DNA from: Ceratobasidium sp. AG-K | Taxonomy: Eukaryota > Basidiomycota > Agaricomycetes > Cantharellales > Ceratobasidiaceae | Assembly (NCBI GenBank): GCA_037039685.1 | Contig: JAWNGF010000010.1 | Coordinates: forward strand, 1,674,001 to 1,738,000 | DNA: 64,000 nucleotides | Direction: 5' to 3' | Shown: positions 1 to 9,869 of the stretch, in pieces | Layout of the letters: each line of letters begins with the position of its first letter | Numbering within the stretch: position 1 is the first letter of the stretch | Made by a program: the position numbers and the translations under genes | The notes under the pieces: model-generated | Databases searched by the model: none | Seen by the model: the letters and a program-made list of their open reading frames with translations, nothing else | Told to the model about the DNA's origin: nothing

Positions 1-1998
1 CGAACCTCCAACTTGGATTTTTCCTTTTCCACAATTTTCAACCGTGCCATCTTCTCTCCTCTTTCCTCGGCCAAGCGGTCAGCCTCGGCCAATGCTTCCT
101 CGATCGGCTCCTTGAACCTGTTCGTGCCAATAATATCCTCAAGGTACTCGAGTAGACCATCTTCGTGCTCATTTGGAGCCTTGGGCTTCATCTGCGCAAT
201 GGATTCGACTTCTCCCTATCATGAAGGACAGTAAGCTCTGTGTCGATCGAGTGGAGGCGCAGCGTACCTGGAGAATCAAGAACCGCTTATGGTCCAGGTC
301 GATCCCGCGCGACTTGAGCAGTGTAGTGACCTCTGAGTAGTTGCTTCCTCGCCCGTTGATAGTATAGTCCGATTTATTATTCTTGTACGCTGTACGTGAA
401 ACGATCAGGCGCGAGTTCGGAACGACTTCATACGCATCAGGACCGGGCTAGGATGAAACGTGAGTAATGAATTTCACCGTGTCTCGCACGGCATCCTACA
501 CACCAAATCAACAATCTCCCTAAACCATACTTCAACAGAGCACATTTCTAACGAAGGCCATTCAGCTGAGTTGTGGATGAGCTCAGACAGTTTCCCCTGT
601 CTCATCTTGGAGGCTCGGTACCCAAATACGAAAAGAAGTGCGTCGATTGTGTTGGACTTTCCAGAGCCGTTGGGTCCGACGATCGCCGAGAAGGACTAAG
701 AGAGTGTCGTTATGTAGGATTAGGAATTAAACAACACGGGCGTATTGATATTTGAAGAGGCGAATTGAGATTAAGCAAGATTGAGCTGACACTACAGATG
801 AGTAATGGAAACCTTCCATACCTTGTGGAATGGCCCAATTTCCTGTCGACCAGCATAACTCTTAAAGTTGACGAGCGCAATCTTGTGAATTACCAGTCGC
901 TTCTTTGGACCCACCGGTTCCTTGGGTAGGCTCGGTTCTGCTGTTAAGAACAGAACGTTGAATTCGATATCGTAAAGCGTTCAGAACCCCCGACGAACCT
1001 TGTGAACTCAACTGCTGGATCTGAGATGCGCTCATAGATAAAGATTCACGAGGACCCAGCTTCGGCCGCAAAGGTGTAGCAGCAACTTCCGCCAGTAAAT
1101 CACGTTCCTCTTCAGTATCCGACTCAGGAATCACTGGGCGCCTGGACTTGGATTGAGAAAATGGTTTCACTTCGGCCTTGGACGGAGACACCGGTGGCTT
1201 GGATTGGGAGCGAGGTGGTAGTTGCTTGGATGGAGAACGCGGAGGGGTTGAATGGGCTCTCCCAGAAGGGCCATCCTCTTCTTCTTGGTCTTGCTTCGCC
1301 TTGCCTTTGGCTTTCGCAGACAGCTTGCGGCTCTCGGGTGGCGGAGTGTTCGAATCCTCCTCGGGCTCTGGTGGCGGATGTTCAGACACAGGAGTTTCCG
1401 GTGCCTCTTCCTGCTCCTCGATATCCGGTTCGACAGCGAGATCCTCTGCCTCGGTCTGGGGCTCGGGTTCTTCCTTGATCAGCGGCCTTTTGGTTGGTCG
1501 CCCTTCCTGTTCGTCTTCTTGTTCGTCCACGTCCTCTCCGCGCTTCCTCCTTCCACCGGACACCTTTCTCGCAACAGGCGGCTTCGCAACAGACGGCTGC
1601 CTCGATGTTCGGCGAACGTTGCGCTTGGGTGCATCTTCAGCTGGAGTGGTCTCTCCTGCAGTGTTGTCCTCGGCCGTCTGCTCCCCCACAGCTTGTCGGT
1701 TAGAGCGCCGCTTCGAAGGCACTACAGTGCTCGCCTTTCCCTTTCCCTTCCCTCTGGGTAGCACAATTTCTTCCACCATTTCTTCATCCTCCTCTTCCTT
1801 CACAATGTTCTTTGCCGGTCGACCACGTTTCGCTTTAGGTGCGGCCTTCGGGGGAGGCGTGATTTCCTGGACGGCGTCCGAATCAGAATCATCTTCGACA
1901 ACAATCGGTTCGGCTTTGGAAGGGGCTCTTCGTGCTCTGGTTGGAGCTTTGGCAGGCTGGGGTTCCGCAGCGGGTCGAGTCGAACGGCGTGGGGGCAT
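1..1998 (-). CDS. smc4: Condensin subunit SMC4, N-terminal part (runs off left edge)
   Basis: SMC4 is an ABC-type ATPase that pairs with SMC2 to form the coiled-coil core of condensin, which compacts mitotic chromosomes in the nucleus. Reading leftwards from the ATG at 1998 (another in-frame ATG lies at 2025), exon 1 encodes a charged, Ser/Pro/Glu-rich disordered leader of about 330 residues. An intron near 941-998 is needed to enter the frame KKRLVIHKIALVNFKSYAGR. A second intron (696-821) precedes SFSAIVGPNGSGKSNTID, with Walker A GPNGSGKS at about 654-677. Then come FVFGYRASKMRQ and SELIHNS, which match SMC4 rather than SMC2, and further on the start of the first coiled coil (KEPIEEALAEADRLAEER). 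The hinge and C-terminal head lie outside the window. A CACGTG box lies about 40 bp upstream of the ATG. The start codon choice is the main uncertainty. Confidence 0.92.
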
Positions 1999-2038
1999 GA
2001 CACGCGAGATTGTAAATGGCAACAAGGAGACGCGTCAG

Positions 2039-2044
2039 CACGTG
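2039..2044. promoter_or_regulatory. CACGTG (E-box) upstream of smc4
   Basis: A perfect CACGTG followed by AC sits 41 bp upstream of the smc4 ATG at 1998. This is the core bound by Cbf1/USF-type bHLH factors in fungi. Binding here is inferred from the motif and position only. Confidence 0.4.
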
Positions 2045-2400
2045 ACCTGAATGTGATGATCAATACCGCTTTTGAAATTGAAGGTTCCGCAGCTAAATAT
2101 TCCACTCCTAAACGACCTACTTAATTTAGTTCTTCAGATCTCGCCGCTCTGTTCAAGCCATCAGAGAATTCAACTTCCTGATTAAGTCTTGCACTGAAAA
2201 TAGCTGCAGGGATACAGTATGCAACAAAATTATACAGACTTTCAGCGCTTGTAACGTATACGTGTCATATCGATGGAGCCAGCCATCCAATAAATATATA
2301 AAATTAAGTAAAAGGTATAGAGGCATGAGAAATACATGATAGAAAAAGAACGACATGATTTGGTTAGGAAATGGTTGAGTTATGAGCAAAACAACTCATA
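2045..2400. other. Intergenic, AT-rich, no gene seen
   Basis: The stretch between smc4 and the left end of the Tc1-like element. It is AT-rich and holds no convincing coding region. The TA at 2399-2400 is the presumed target dinucleotide of the transposon. Confidence 0.6.
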
Positions 2401-2409
2401 GGGGTTCTC

Positions 2410-2425
2410 TGTACAATTTAGTAAC
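2410..2425 (+). repeat. Left terminal inverted repeat of the Tc1-like element
   Basis: The 16-bp core TGTACAATTTAGTAAC pairs with the inverted copy at 3591-3606 with one mismatch. Confidence 0.75.
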
Positions 2426-2445
2426 GGGAAAAATGGCAACCTTGA

Positions 2446-3474
2446 TCAGTAGTGAATAGCACCTCCTTTCTGTTTCAAAACCAGTGCCATCCTCTTTGGC
2501 ATACTCTCAATCAATTTCTGACAATATTCAGGTGCAAACCCTTTCCATTTGTCTTGAACTCGCTCCCAGAGGTCAAGGATCCCGTTGGGCGAGTTTTTGT
2601 AGGTTCCAAGACGCCTTTTCAGCTCTGCCCACAGATTTTCAATTGGGTTGAGGTCTGGTGAGTATGCTGGCCACTCCAGTACCTCCATTCCAGAATCTTC
2701 AAACCACTTGAGACAAATTTTAGCCTTGTGGGCGCTTGCATTGTCTTGTTGGAAAATCACCGTCTCTGGCTCCAACCCTAAATGCTCAACACTGTTGTTG
2801 AGTTCTTCCTTCAAAATCCGCAGGTATAACTCCTTAGTGAGTGTTCCGTCTATCCTGCACCCAATCCCGGTTCCCTCATATCCTATACACCCCCAGAACA
2901 TCAAAGACCTGCCGCCAAAATTTCCTGTCTCCACCATCAGCCTCTCAAAAAGCTCCTTCCCTCCACAAACCCAGCCCCATTTGACACCATCAGACCCCAG
3001 ACAATTGATCTTTGTTTTGTCCAACCATAACACCCATTTCCAATCTTCTATTGTCCAATGCTGGTGTGCCAGGGCAAAGGCAAGTTGCTCCCTCCAAGCA
3101 TGTGCGGTGAGCTTTGGTTTCTTGACCTTCTTCACGGCCTTAAGACCAGCACTTTTCAAGGCACGTCAAACTGTTTGAAGATGCATGGTGACCCCCATAA
3201 TGTTTGACAGTAATTGCATGGCCTGGGTAGCCAATACTGAATTTCCGTGGGTGACAAGACGCACAGCATGGCGGACTGCAGTCAGGCAAAGTTTGCGGGG
3301 CTGCCCACTTGCAGGCTTTGGGAGGTCAGGACAATGCTTGGCACGTACACTAGTCACTGTACCATGTGCAACGCAGCAATCAGAGACAATTCGAGTGACA
3401 GAGTGTCCAGAATTGAGTCCACAGAGGATAGAATTGAGCTTATGCTCAGAGATTGCTTTGGGCATGATTGACAT
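2446..3474 (-). pseudogene. Tc1/mariner transposase (DD34E), one in-frame stop
   Basis: Transposases of this family bind the terminal repeats through N-terminal helix-turn-helix domains and cut and paste the element with a DDE active site. The 5' part (ATG at 3474, MSIMPKAISEHKL) carries the DNA-binding region. The 3' part has the catalytic motifs WLDKTKI (first Asp), FQQDNASAHKAK (second Asp) and DLNPIENLWAELK (Glu). There are 34 residues between the second Asp and the Glu, giving the DD34E signature of Tc1. A TGA at 3166-3168 interrupts the frame between the two halves, and the frame is otherwise open over about 340 codons. The stop can be explained by a CGA-to-TGA transition. At about 340 residues the length is normal for Tc1, so this is a single-lesion, probably recent pseudogene. 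Confidence 0.9.
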
Positions 3475-3590
3475 GAGAAATGATTGATTTAATGTCTTGT
3501 AGGAACCATTACAATATTTATATACCCCCTAGGCTGGTCAGAAACACTTTACAGTGTTTTGAGGTGGTGGCCTTGCTGCCCGTGAAACAT

Positions 3591-3606
3591 GTTACAAAAT
3601 TGTACA
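3591..3606 (-). repeat. Right terminal inverted repeat of the Tc1-like element
   Basis: GTTACAAAATTGTACA is the inverted partner of 2410-2425. It lies about 120 bp outside the transposase start codon. Confidence 0.75.
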
Positions 3607-3615
3607 CACATACTG

Positions 3616-4084
3616 TGAGTTTTGTTCGATTTATTACTCCGCCGTTTCTGCATGGAACTCCGCGCAACAAACTGGAGCCGTTATCTCACATGTTTTACTA
3701 CCCTTCTGAGTTTTTCATTCAATTATTAGGGGTTTTGGCTGGAGTGTACAACTGAGACATTACAAAGGCGCCCGGCGTTTGTACAAATTTGTTGCAAACT
3801 GTATATATATATTGACACAACTTAGCCGAGCGATTGGATGCCAGTGCCTCGGCATCAAAGCAATCTCATACCATAATACTCATGTTCATAAGGTCCACAA
3901 AATCAAATGAACGAGGAAATGTGTTTGACATTTTGACCACGAGGCTACAATGTCGACTAAATCCTCAATTTCCGAATCACTACAAGTCCCAACCGATCAA
4001 AAAAGAGAATGTCCATATAAACCCTCGAAGAGAATGTACCCCAGCTTGTTTCCAGGCTTTTGTTATTTCCGCCGCGCGTGTCAC
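3616..4084. other. Intergenic, 3' flank of the laccase gene
   Basis: No coding signal is seen. The stretch contains AT-rich runs (a TATATATATA run near 3801-3811). It presumably includes the laccase 3' untranslated region. Confidence 0.5.
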
Positions 4085-6543
4085 CTACTGGAGATCGGCA
4101 GAGAGTGCCTGATACTTTGGACAAAGCTGATCCCAAGACGAAGTCGTAGTGACACTCTGCGTTCCGCTGCGGATCTCACTAGGAGCCTCGGCAAACACAA
4201 CAGCGAGCCCGGCCTCAAGATGCCCTAATGGTGAGGATATTTAGTCTTGATATCAGGGCTCGAAATCCTTTCTACTCACAGTCGATGTGGCAATGAACGA
4301 ACCAGGGACTGGGGTTATCGGTCTACGTCCAGGATACATCCACGTAAGTAACTTGGGTCATACACATGTGTAGATTTTGCTCACCCTGAAGCGAAGGATA
4401 ATGCCAGTGTTAGAGACACAAACGACATCGCGGCGAGGGGGATTCACATAGTTGACTATTAAGGACAATTTTGGTTTCAGTTGATTGTTCAGTGAGGAAG
4501 CATGAGAAACGTACTGGATCCGCCAAGGGACTGGACAACATCGAATACATGCCCGCTGTAAGTTACAAGTAATTAGTCACCCCTTCAGCTACTCAATAAA
4601 ATGGCCCTTACTGAAGGTGGATGGGGTGGTTAGCTCCACCAGTAATCACGAGCTCCTAGAGGCTGGTCAGCACCCCTCTCCAATCACCCCACATATATTC
4701 ACTTACAATCGTCTTATTGAACGGCAAAGTCAAGGTGTGCTCGTCGGTTCCAAAGTCGGCGTCAGTAGTTGCGTTGTTCGCCAAGATGGCCAACAGAGTT
4801 GGCAAAGAAGGAGACTTGTATACGACGTTGTTAAAGGTGAACGCGGGGATACCATTGACAGTGGTTCGTCCGATAGCGAGGTTGATCACAACATCAGCGG
4901 GATCAGAGCCGCCAGGGGCACCAGGGTTGATGAGAGCATGCAACTTTTCCTCAACCAACGGGCTGGCCCCAATCGCAGTGCCTTGTTCCGTAGTCGGCTC
5001 CGCCTCAGGTGCACCATCGTAGCGCAGTACAGCGAAGACATCAGTTGCATCGACTGGAGATAACTTGTCAGTTTCAAGCCGGGTCCAGGCGGTTTCGAAT
5101 ACGTACGGTTAGCGTTAGTGCCGGCTCCTGCGACAGTCATAGGGGAGCGCACCCAGTAGTTGGCAACTGTTTGATTAGCTTCAACCTAATACCTGCATGA
5201 GTATATTTCAATTCTCGTTAGAAAATCGGTCCTCACGATAACTGAGTAGCGTTGTCCAGCATATATGTCAAAGCTGTCAACAACCAAAGGCTCGTGGGCG
5301 ATACCGTCCGCTTCCTGTCGACCAGGTCAGAATGAGCGCTTGAACGTCCAATTCAGATCTACATACAATTATAGTCATACTGTGACCCTCGATGGAAAAC
5401 GTGTAGGAGCCAATGGCCGACACGTTGATAACGCAGAACCGGTAGCGCTTGCCAGGAGTGACCTTGAGCACAGTACGCTCGACTTCGGGGCCACCAACGT
5501 AGCGACCTTTGCCATTGATTAGCGCAGAATCGGGAACACTGTGCAAACTTTGTCAAAAGCGGATCGGTAGAGGAAGGGCATATCATCCACGCACGGTGCA
5601 GTAAGGGCGGTGTTCGCCGTTGAGAGGAATGCATCCCCTAGCGCGGGTGCAGGCGTATGATACCAGTCTTCAAGCAGAATGACGGTGCTTTCATCGTCGA
5701 CATCATACAAATCTTTCTGTGGGTCTTCGGGATCTGGCTTGATAAAGTAAGCATAGCATGCTCATGTAGAGCACCGGTGCATTTACCATAAATAATCACT
5801 AAAATTTGCACGTTTTAGATTACTTGTACTCGAGACCCTGAGGTATACTCACATCCACCACGCAAACCATCTACATACTGGCTGGAAAGATGGCTATGGT
5901 ACCAGAACGTGCCGGTCTGGTCGTTGAGTGGGATCTCATAAGTGTATGAGTTGAACTGCGAGATCGGACACTGGGTGACTGCAATAGGGGTCAGTGCGAC
6001 GGGGCAAGATGCTACTATGCTGTGCGCCTTACCAAAAGCGGGCCCATCCTCAGCAGCGGTGCCTGCTTGGAACTAAAATAATGCTCAATTTAAAGCATAA
6101 AGGCGAATGCTACCACATGTACCAGTCCGTGCCAGTGCTGAAATTACTGAGCGTCAGTGTTGTGGTACAATCAATCATTACCCATACGTACAATGGTTGT
6201 AGCGCGCCTCATAGAGCTGTCTGTGAGCTGGTGGGTTTATAGATTGGTTCTTTAATAAGATAGATATACTTGATGGTAATACACACCTGGTTGGTGACAT
6301 TGACACGCAAGGTGTCGCCTTTATTTGCCTGTACAATACAACCCATCAGGAACTGTCACCGCGTAAGCGTCTTTGACCAACCTTGATAAGAGTACCCGGA
6401 GTTATGCCATTGACGGCAACCACCGAGCGTTCAAACCCGTCCGGTGAAGCGTTGACATTGCTGATCACAAAGTTGTAGTTCACGACAGCCCCAAATGCAG
6501 GAGCGGCGGCGAGCGCCGTCAAGACAGTGAGAGAACGAAGCAT
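4085..6543 (-). CDS. Laccase (secreted multicopper oxidase)
   Basis: Laccases oxidise phenols and lignin-like compounds with reduction of O2 to water, using four copper ions, and act outside the cell. The ATG at 6543 starts a signal peptide ([20 protein letters not shown]). All four copper-binding segments can be read across the exons: HWHGLFQ near 6120-6145 with the intron boundary just before it, [16 protein letters not shown] near 5872-5915, HPIHLHGH split by an intron near 4562-4635, and [15 protein letters not shown] near 4215-4300. The Cys that binds type-1 copper is present in HCHID. More than ten introns of 50-60 bp fit GT-AG rules, and the stop TAG is at 4085-4087. About 530 residues is typical for basidiomycete laccases. 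A TATA box lies about 110 bp upstream. The gene appears intact and sits between two transposons. Confidence 0.93.
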
Positions 6544-6651
6544 GATGCAAGGCTTGCGAGTAAAATTGTTGAGCAGTATTAGTTAACTCAAGAGGAAGTG
6601 CAAAAACCTTGTCGGTGGTGGGATGCAGATTACTGAGCCTATTTCGCCCCG

Positions 6652-6658
6652 TTATATA
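6652..6658 (-). promoter_or_regulatory. TATA box of the laccase gene
   Basis: TATATAA on the minus strand, about 110 bp upstream of the laccase ATG, at a spacing usual for fungal promoters. Confidence 0.5.
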
Positions 6659-6659
6659 G

Positions 6660-7379
6660 CTCTCGTCTTTGAGCAGATTTCGCTCCTGTGCTAACGCCTC
6701 AATAGTTCTACCTGTACTTCCTCAGACATCACTTAACGCCGACCTCTCCGACCATGGATTAGAAGTATGTGGTGCATGTAGATTCAGCATATAGGCGGTC
6801 AATCAACAGTTGCAAATAGTGTACGGAACAAAAACCCAGGGCTTCTCCGTTGATTAGATGTCAATTAGCAATGCAACTGCTGCACACTCTTACTCTTCCC
6901 CAGATATTCTTAGAGCAGGAACGGATCGAAGAAGCTTCGGTAGAACGGAACAACGTCGATTGAGATCATACCTGAACACCGCCTGGACAATCACAACATC
7001 AAGGGGAATACCGGGTTCACGAACTTCTTTGATTTACCTTCAAGTCCCAATTTCGGTAGGTAGAAGGGCGAACGTGGCTGGTGTGTGGTTCCATTCAGGT
7101 GGGAAGCCGCAGCCATGCAGGCACGGGAGACAATGCTTCTACAGCCGCAGGTCAATCAATCTGGCTTCTTGCTGGATCAAGTGTGGGATCAATCATCAAT
7201 TTGATCTGTCAAGTTCCAGCACACCTTTGTGCCAGGATTGCCGCATACATGGATGTTGTAGACAAGCAATATGTTCCAATACACTAACGTTGGCAGTTTT
7301 TGAGCTGCTGCGGGATTTTGGTTCAATTTTAGCTTATGTGGAGGCTTGATTTATGGCTGAGAGGGCAGGGTGGGTCATG
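6660..7379. other. Upstream region of laccase, no gene seen
   Basis: Between the laccase promoter and the Ty3 element. A 163-codon open frame at 6858-7349 and a shorter one at 7081-7287 have no recognisable motif and are probably chance. The Ty3 element inserted at the right end of this stretch. Confidence 0.5.
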
Positions 7380-7384
7380 TATAG
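7380..7384. repeat. 5-bp target site duplication (left)
   Basis: TATAG directly before the 5' LTR is repeated exactly at 14611-14615 after the 3' LTR, as expected for retroviral-type integration. Confidence 0.9.
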
Positions 7385-7840
7385 TGTCGTGAGCTAGCTC
7401 ACTCCATCGGACTCGCCTGTTGTCTCGCCCGCCTGTTCTCTTCTTGTGTGTTTGTGTTCCGTTTCTGTTTGCCGCGTTGCCACCTTCTTGTGGTTATTCT
7501 GTTACATTGTGTAACGCGGCTGTGCTTTGTATGAGTCATGTCTGTTCATACAGCATGACTCACTTGGACACTCCTGACTGGTTGACTGCTGTGACTCATG
7601 TGGCTGCGCCTTGTATGACTCAGCCACTTCTTGAATATATATAGAGGACCAACAAGCCTGGTAACCCCAGCTTGTTTTGTCTCGTCAAACATCCCATTTG
7701 AGTGACACTTTGAACCACCCCTACCCTCAAGAGCCTACAGACACTTAAGTGTGTTGCGGTTCAAGAGGTCACTTAGGTCTTAGTGCCGTCCACTCTCCCT
7801 CGCGGCTTGTCTCATAGCCAACAAGAAGAAGATCACGACA
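7385..7840 (+). repeat. 5' LTR (456 bp)
   Basis: Begins TGTCGTGAGCTAGC and ends GATCACGACA. It aligns without gaps to 14155-14610. It carries its own promoter: TATATATA at 7636-7643, with a predicted RNA start near 7669. Confidence 0.96.
7636..7680 (+). promoter_or_regulatory. LTR promoter: TATA box and predicted RNA 5' end
   Basis: TATATATA (7636-7643) lies 33 bp upstream of AGCTTGTTTTGT (7669-7680). If transcription starts about 30 bp after the TATA box, this 12-mer is the extreme 5' end of the element RNA. The same 12 bases are perfectly complementary to the sequence just inside the 5' LTR (7843-7854). The start site is predicted, not measured. Confidence 0.6.
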
Positions 7841-7842
7841 TT

Positions 7843-7854
7843 ACAAAACAAGCT
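7843..7854 (+). promoter_or_regulatory. Primer-binding site of self-priming type
   Basis: ACAAAACAAGCT begins two bases after the 5' LTR, where the minus-strand primer-binding site must lie. It does not start with TGG as tRNA-primed sites usually do. It is the exact reverse complement of 7669-7680, the predicted first bases of the element RNA. Tf1 of fission yeast is known to prime reverse transcription with the 5' end of its own RNA, and the same arrangement is inferred here. Confidence 0.75.
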
Positions 7855-7866
7855 TAACAAACAAAC

Positions 7867-9867
7867 ATGTCTATTCAAGAAGATGGAGGGTCACGTCCCT
7901 CATCTGCGATATCAACAAGAAGAGGACCTAGTCGGACAGCAAGGCCCACAGGATCACTAAACGAACAAGATATTGCACAAGCTCAAGCAGGAGGTCCTGC
8001 CTGATCACGCCCCCAAAGTCAAACATCAATGCCGGGAGCTTTCGGTATTCCTGACATGACAACAGTACAGGAGGAAGAACCTACTATCACAAATAGAGAA
8101 CCAGGGGATCTCACAAATGACCCTACTCCGGCGGTAATTCGTATTCCAAATGCAACTCCAGGACCATCACGTCCCTTATGGCCGTTAGGGAATAGAAGAC
8201 AGTTTTTGTCTCCCCAACCCGAAGCTCATGGGGGTGTATCGCTTGTTCCCATCAGACCCCCCCCCACACCACACGTTCCCAATATCCCTACAGTTCCTCA
8301 AATTGGGGGAACCATCACCAACGCAGGTCCTATCCCAGTGGCTTCCCAGCCAGTCACACCGGTGATTCCGGCACCACCATATGTTCCACAGGGTTACTCC
8401 GAGCAATCAGGCCCGGTACAACAAGGCGCCGGAGATCCAGGGAGCTCAAGTTCAAGTTCCAGTTCTAGCGGCAGGACTTTAATCAGTAATTTAGATGACC
8501 TAGATGACCTTCTAGAAGGAAGACACAACGCTACCCTTAGGGTTATAGACGGAATGAGGGTCACCGTAGATCGAAGGCTTAGTGGCCTAGAACAAGCCAC
8601 ACAGGTTCTAGCAAACAACCAACAAATCTTCAACGACTCCATTAACACCCTACAAGGAACCTTGACAGACATTCTGAACTCGGCAAGAAATGGTGAACAT
8701 AATTCCTTTCTAGTTGGTCAAGACGTAGCCCGCATTCGAAATGAAGTTACCAACACCCAAGGACTAGTAAATAACGTACGCGAAGAACTCAACACCACCA
8801 GACAAGCACAACTCGAATGGAATGAGGCAGTAACTCAAGGACTAGAAACCTTACGACAAGAGGGAACCTCCTTCACTACCAAAATTACGGAAGTTCAGCA
8901 GGCTATCAACAATATGCGAGAAGAAATGGACGAAACAGCCCAGCACGAAGTCACCTCTAGGCGATCAAATTCTCCACCTCACCCAGACGCGGAATCTACC
9001 AGGATCGACGAATTAGAATTAAGAATCCAACGGCTGACCGAAAACCCAAACACCGGTAGTGGACCACGTCGCCCAAAAGTAACGCGTCCAGAAGCCTTTG
9101 ACGGAAAGAAAGGGGAAGGCGCCGAAATGTTCATCACACAAATGGAGAGCTACTTCGTACGCCTAGGCGATCAATACACTTCCAATGAAGAAAGGATTCG
9201 CGAAGCCCTAGCAAACTTCAAATCCGAGAACAAGGCCGCCACTCACTGGGCACAAGTACTGTTACGATCGCTCAACCAAAGGGAAAATAACCAGAACCTT
9301 GCCTCATGGGAAAGTTTCAAGGCACACTTCATGGAACAGTTCAGTGACCCCAACAAGAAAGCTAAAGCCAAATCAGATATCCGAAAATGCAAGCAAAACA
9401 ACTCTGTAGCAAACTATGCTTCGGAGTTCCAATATCTCCTGGTAGACGTAAATTGGGGACAAGAAGCTCTGATCAACCAATTCAAGGAAGGATTGAAGTC
9501 AGAAGTCAAGACCGAACTTGCTCACTTTGAACTAACCCTAATCAATGAAGATGGAACAGAACGAGAACTCTCCCTTGACCGGTGGATCTCAATCGCAATC
9601 TCTATTGACCAAAAACTGCAACAAATCAAGACCTTGACAGGAAAGAAGGCAGCCCAACCAACTACTAGCGGACAATCCTCCACAAAGCGGCTGCCTGACG
9701 AAGTATACAAAGCAAGGATAGCAACCAACCGCTGCCTGAAGTGCGGACAGGAAGGACACCGTTCATTCAAATGCTCGTCCAAGGATTGGATAACGACGGA
9801 ACCAAGTGTTAAAGGAAGAGAAGCAACAATCGTAGAAGACTCGGGAAAAGAAGGGGTCTCCCTCTAA
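7867..9867 (+). pseudogene. Ty3/Gypsy gag (capsid-nucleocapsid), one early in-frame stop
   Basis: Gag forms the virus-like particle that packages element RNA. The first ATG after the primer-binding site is at 7867, and its frame runs 45 codons to a TGA at 8002-8004, then stays open to 9867. A shorter product could start at the ATG at 8029 (612 residues). The protein has a Pro-rich and Ser-rich N-terminal region (SSSSSSSSSGRTLISN), a predicted coiled-coil stretch, a Retrotrans_gag capsid core (about residues 340-510 of the shorter form, with WESFKAHFMEQFSDP) and one CCHC zinc knuckle CLKCGQEGHRSFKC near the C-terminus. The early stop fits a CGA-to-TGA change. It is possible that 8029 is the natural start, in which case gag is intact. 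Confidence 0.88.
9843..9849 (+). promoter_or_regulatory. Candidate -1 ribosomal frameshift site (gag/pol)
   Basis: GGGAAAA is read G GGA AAA in the gag frame, a canonical X XXY YYZ slippery heptamer. The pol frame is -1 relative to gag and is open from 9813, so the two overlap over 9813-9867 and the heptamer falls inside the overlap. A short inverted repeat GGTCTC/GAGACC (9855-9860 and 9879-9884) starts five bases downstream and could act as the stimulatory stem. This is inferred from sequence alone. Confidence 0.5.
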
Positions 9868-9869
9868 CT

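Larger units (their letters stand above)
2401..3615 (-). mobile_element. Tc1/mariner DNA transposon, about 1.2 kb, degenerate
   Basis: A class II cut-and-paste element of typical Tc1 size. It has short terminal inverted repeats: TGTACAATTTAGTAAC at 2410-2425 faces GTTACAAAATTGTACA at 3591-3606, with 15 of 16 bases matching. The outermost nine bases on each side no longer match, so the exact ends are approximate. A TA flanks the left end (2399-2400), and the right flank at 3616-3617 is TG, consistent with a mutated TA. One transposase gene fills the interior on the minus strand and is broken by a single stop, so this copy is probably non-autonomous. Confidence 0.85.

Noticed and set aside
1178..2050. 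A 290-codon open frame on the plus strand opposite smc4.
   Set aside because: It mirrors the biased codons of the charged smc4 leader on the other strand and has no motif. It is a shadow frame.
4261..4330. An apparent 4-base deletion in the laccase HCH copper motif.
   Set aside because: Re-reading the reverse complement shows TGG TTC GTT CAT TGC CAC ATC GAC, so the motif WFVHCHID is intact.
6858..7349. A 163-codon open frame upstream of the Ty3 element.
   Set aside because: No motif, no homology I recognise and no promoter. A competing frame overlaps it.
7420..7644. A 74-codon open frame repeated in both LTRs.
   Set aside because: It lies in the LTR upstream of the predicted RNA start and has no coding features.
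7843..7860. A conventional tRNA primer-binding site after the 5' LTR.
   Set aside because: The sequence does not begin TGG and matches no tRNA 3' end I know. Complementarity to the element's own RNA start explains it better.
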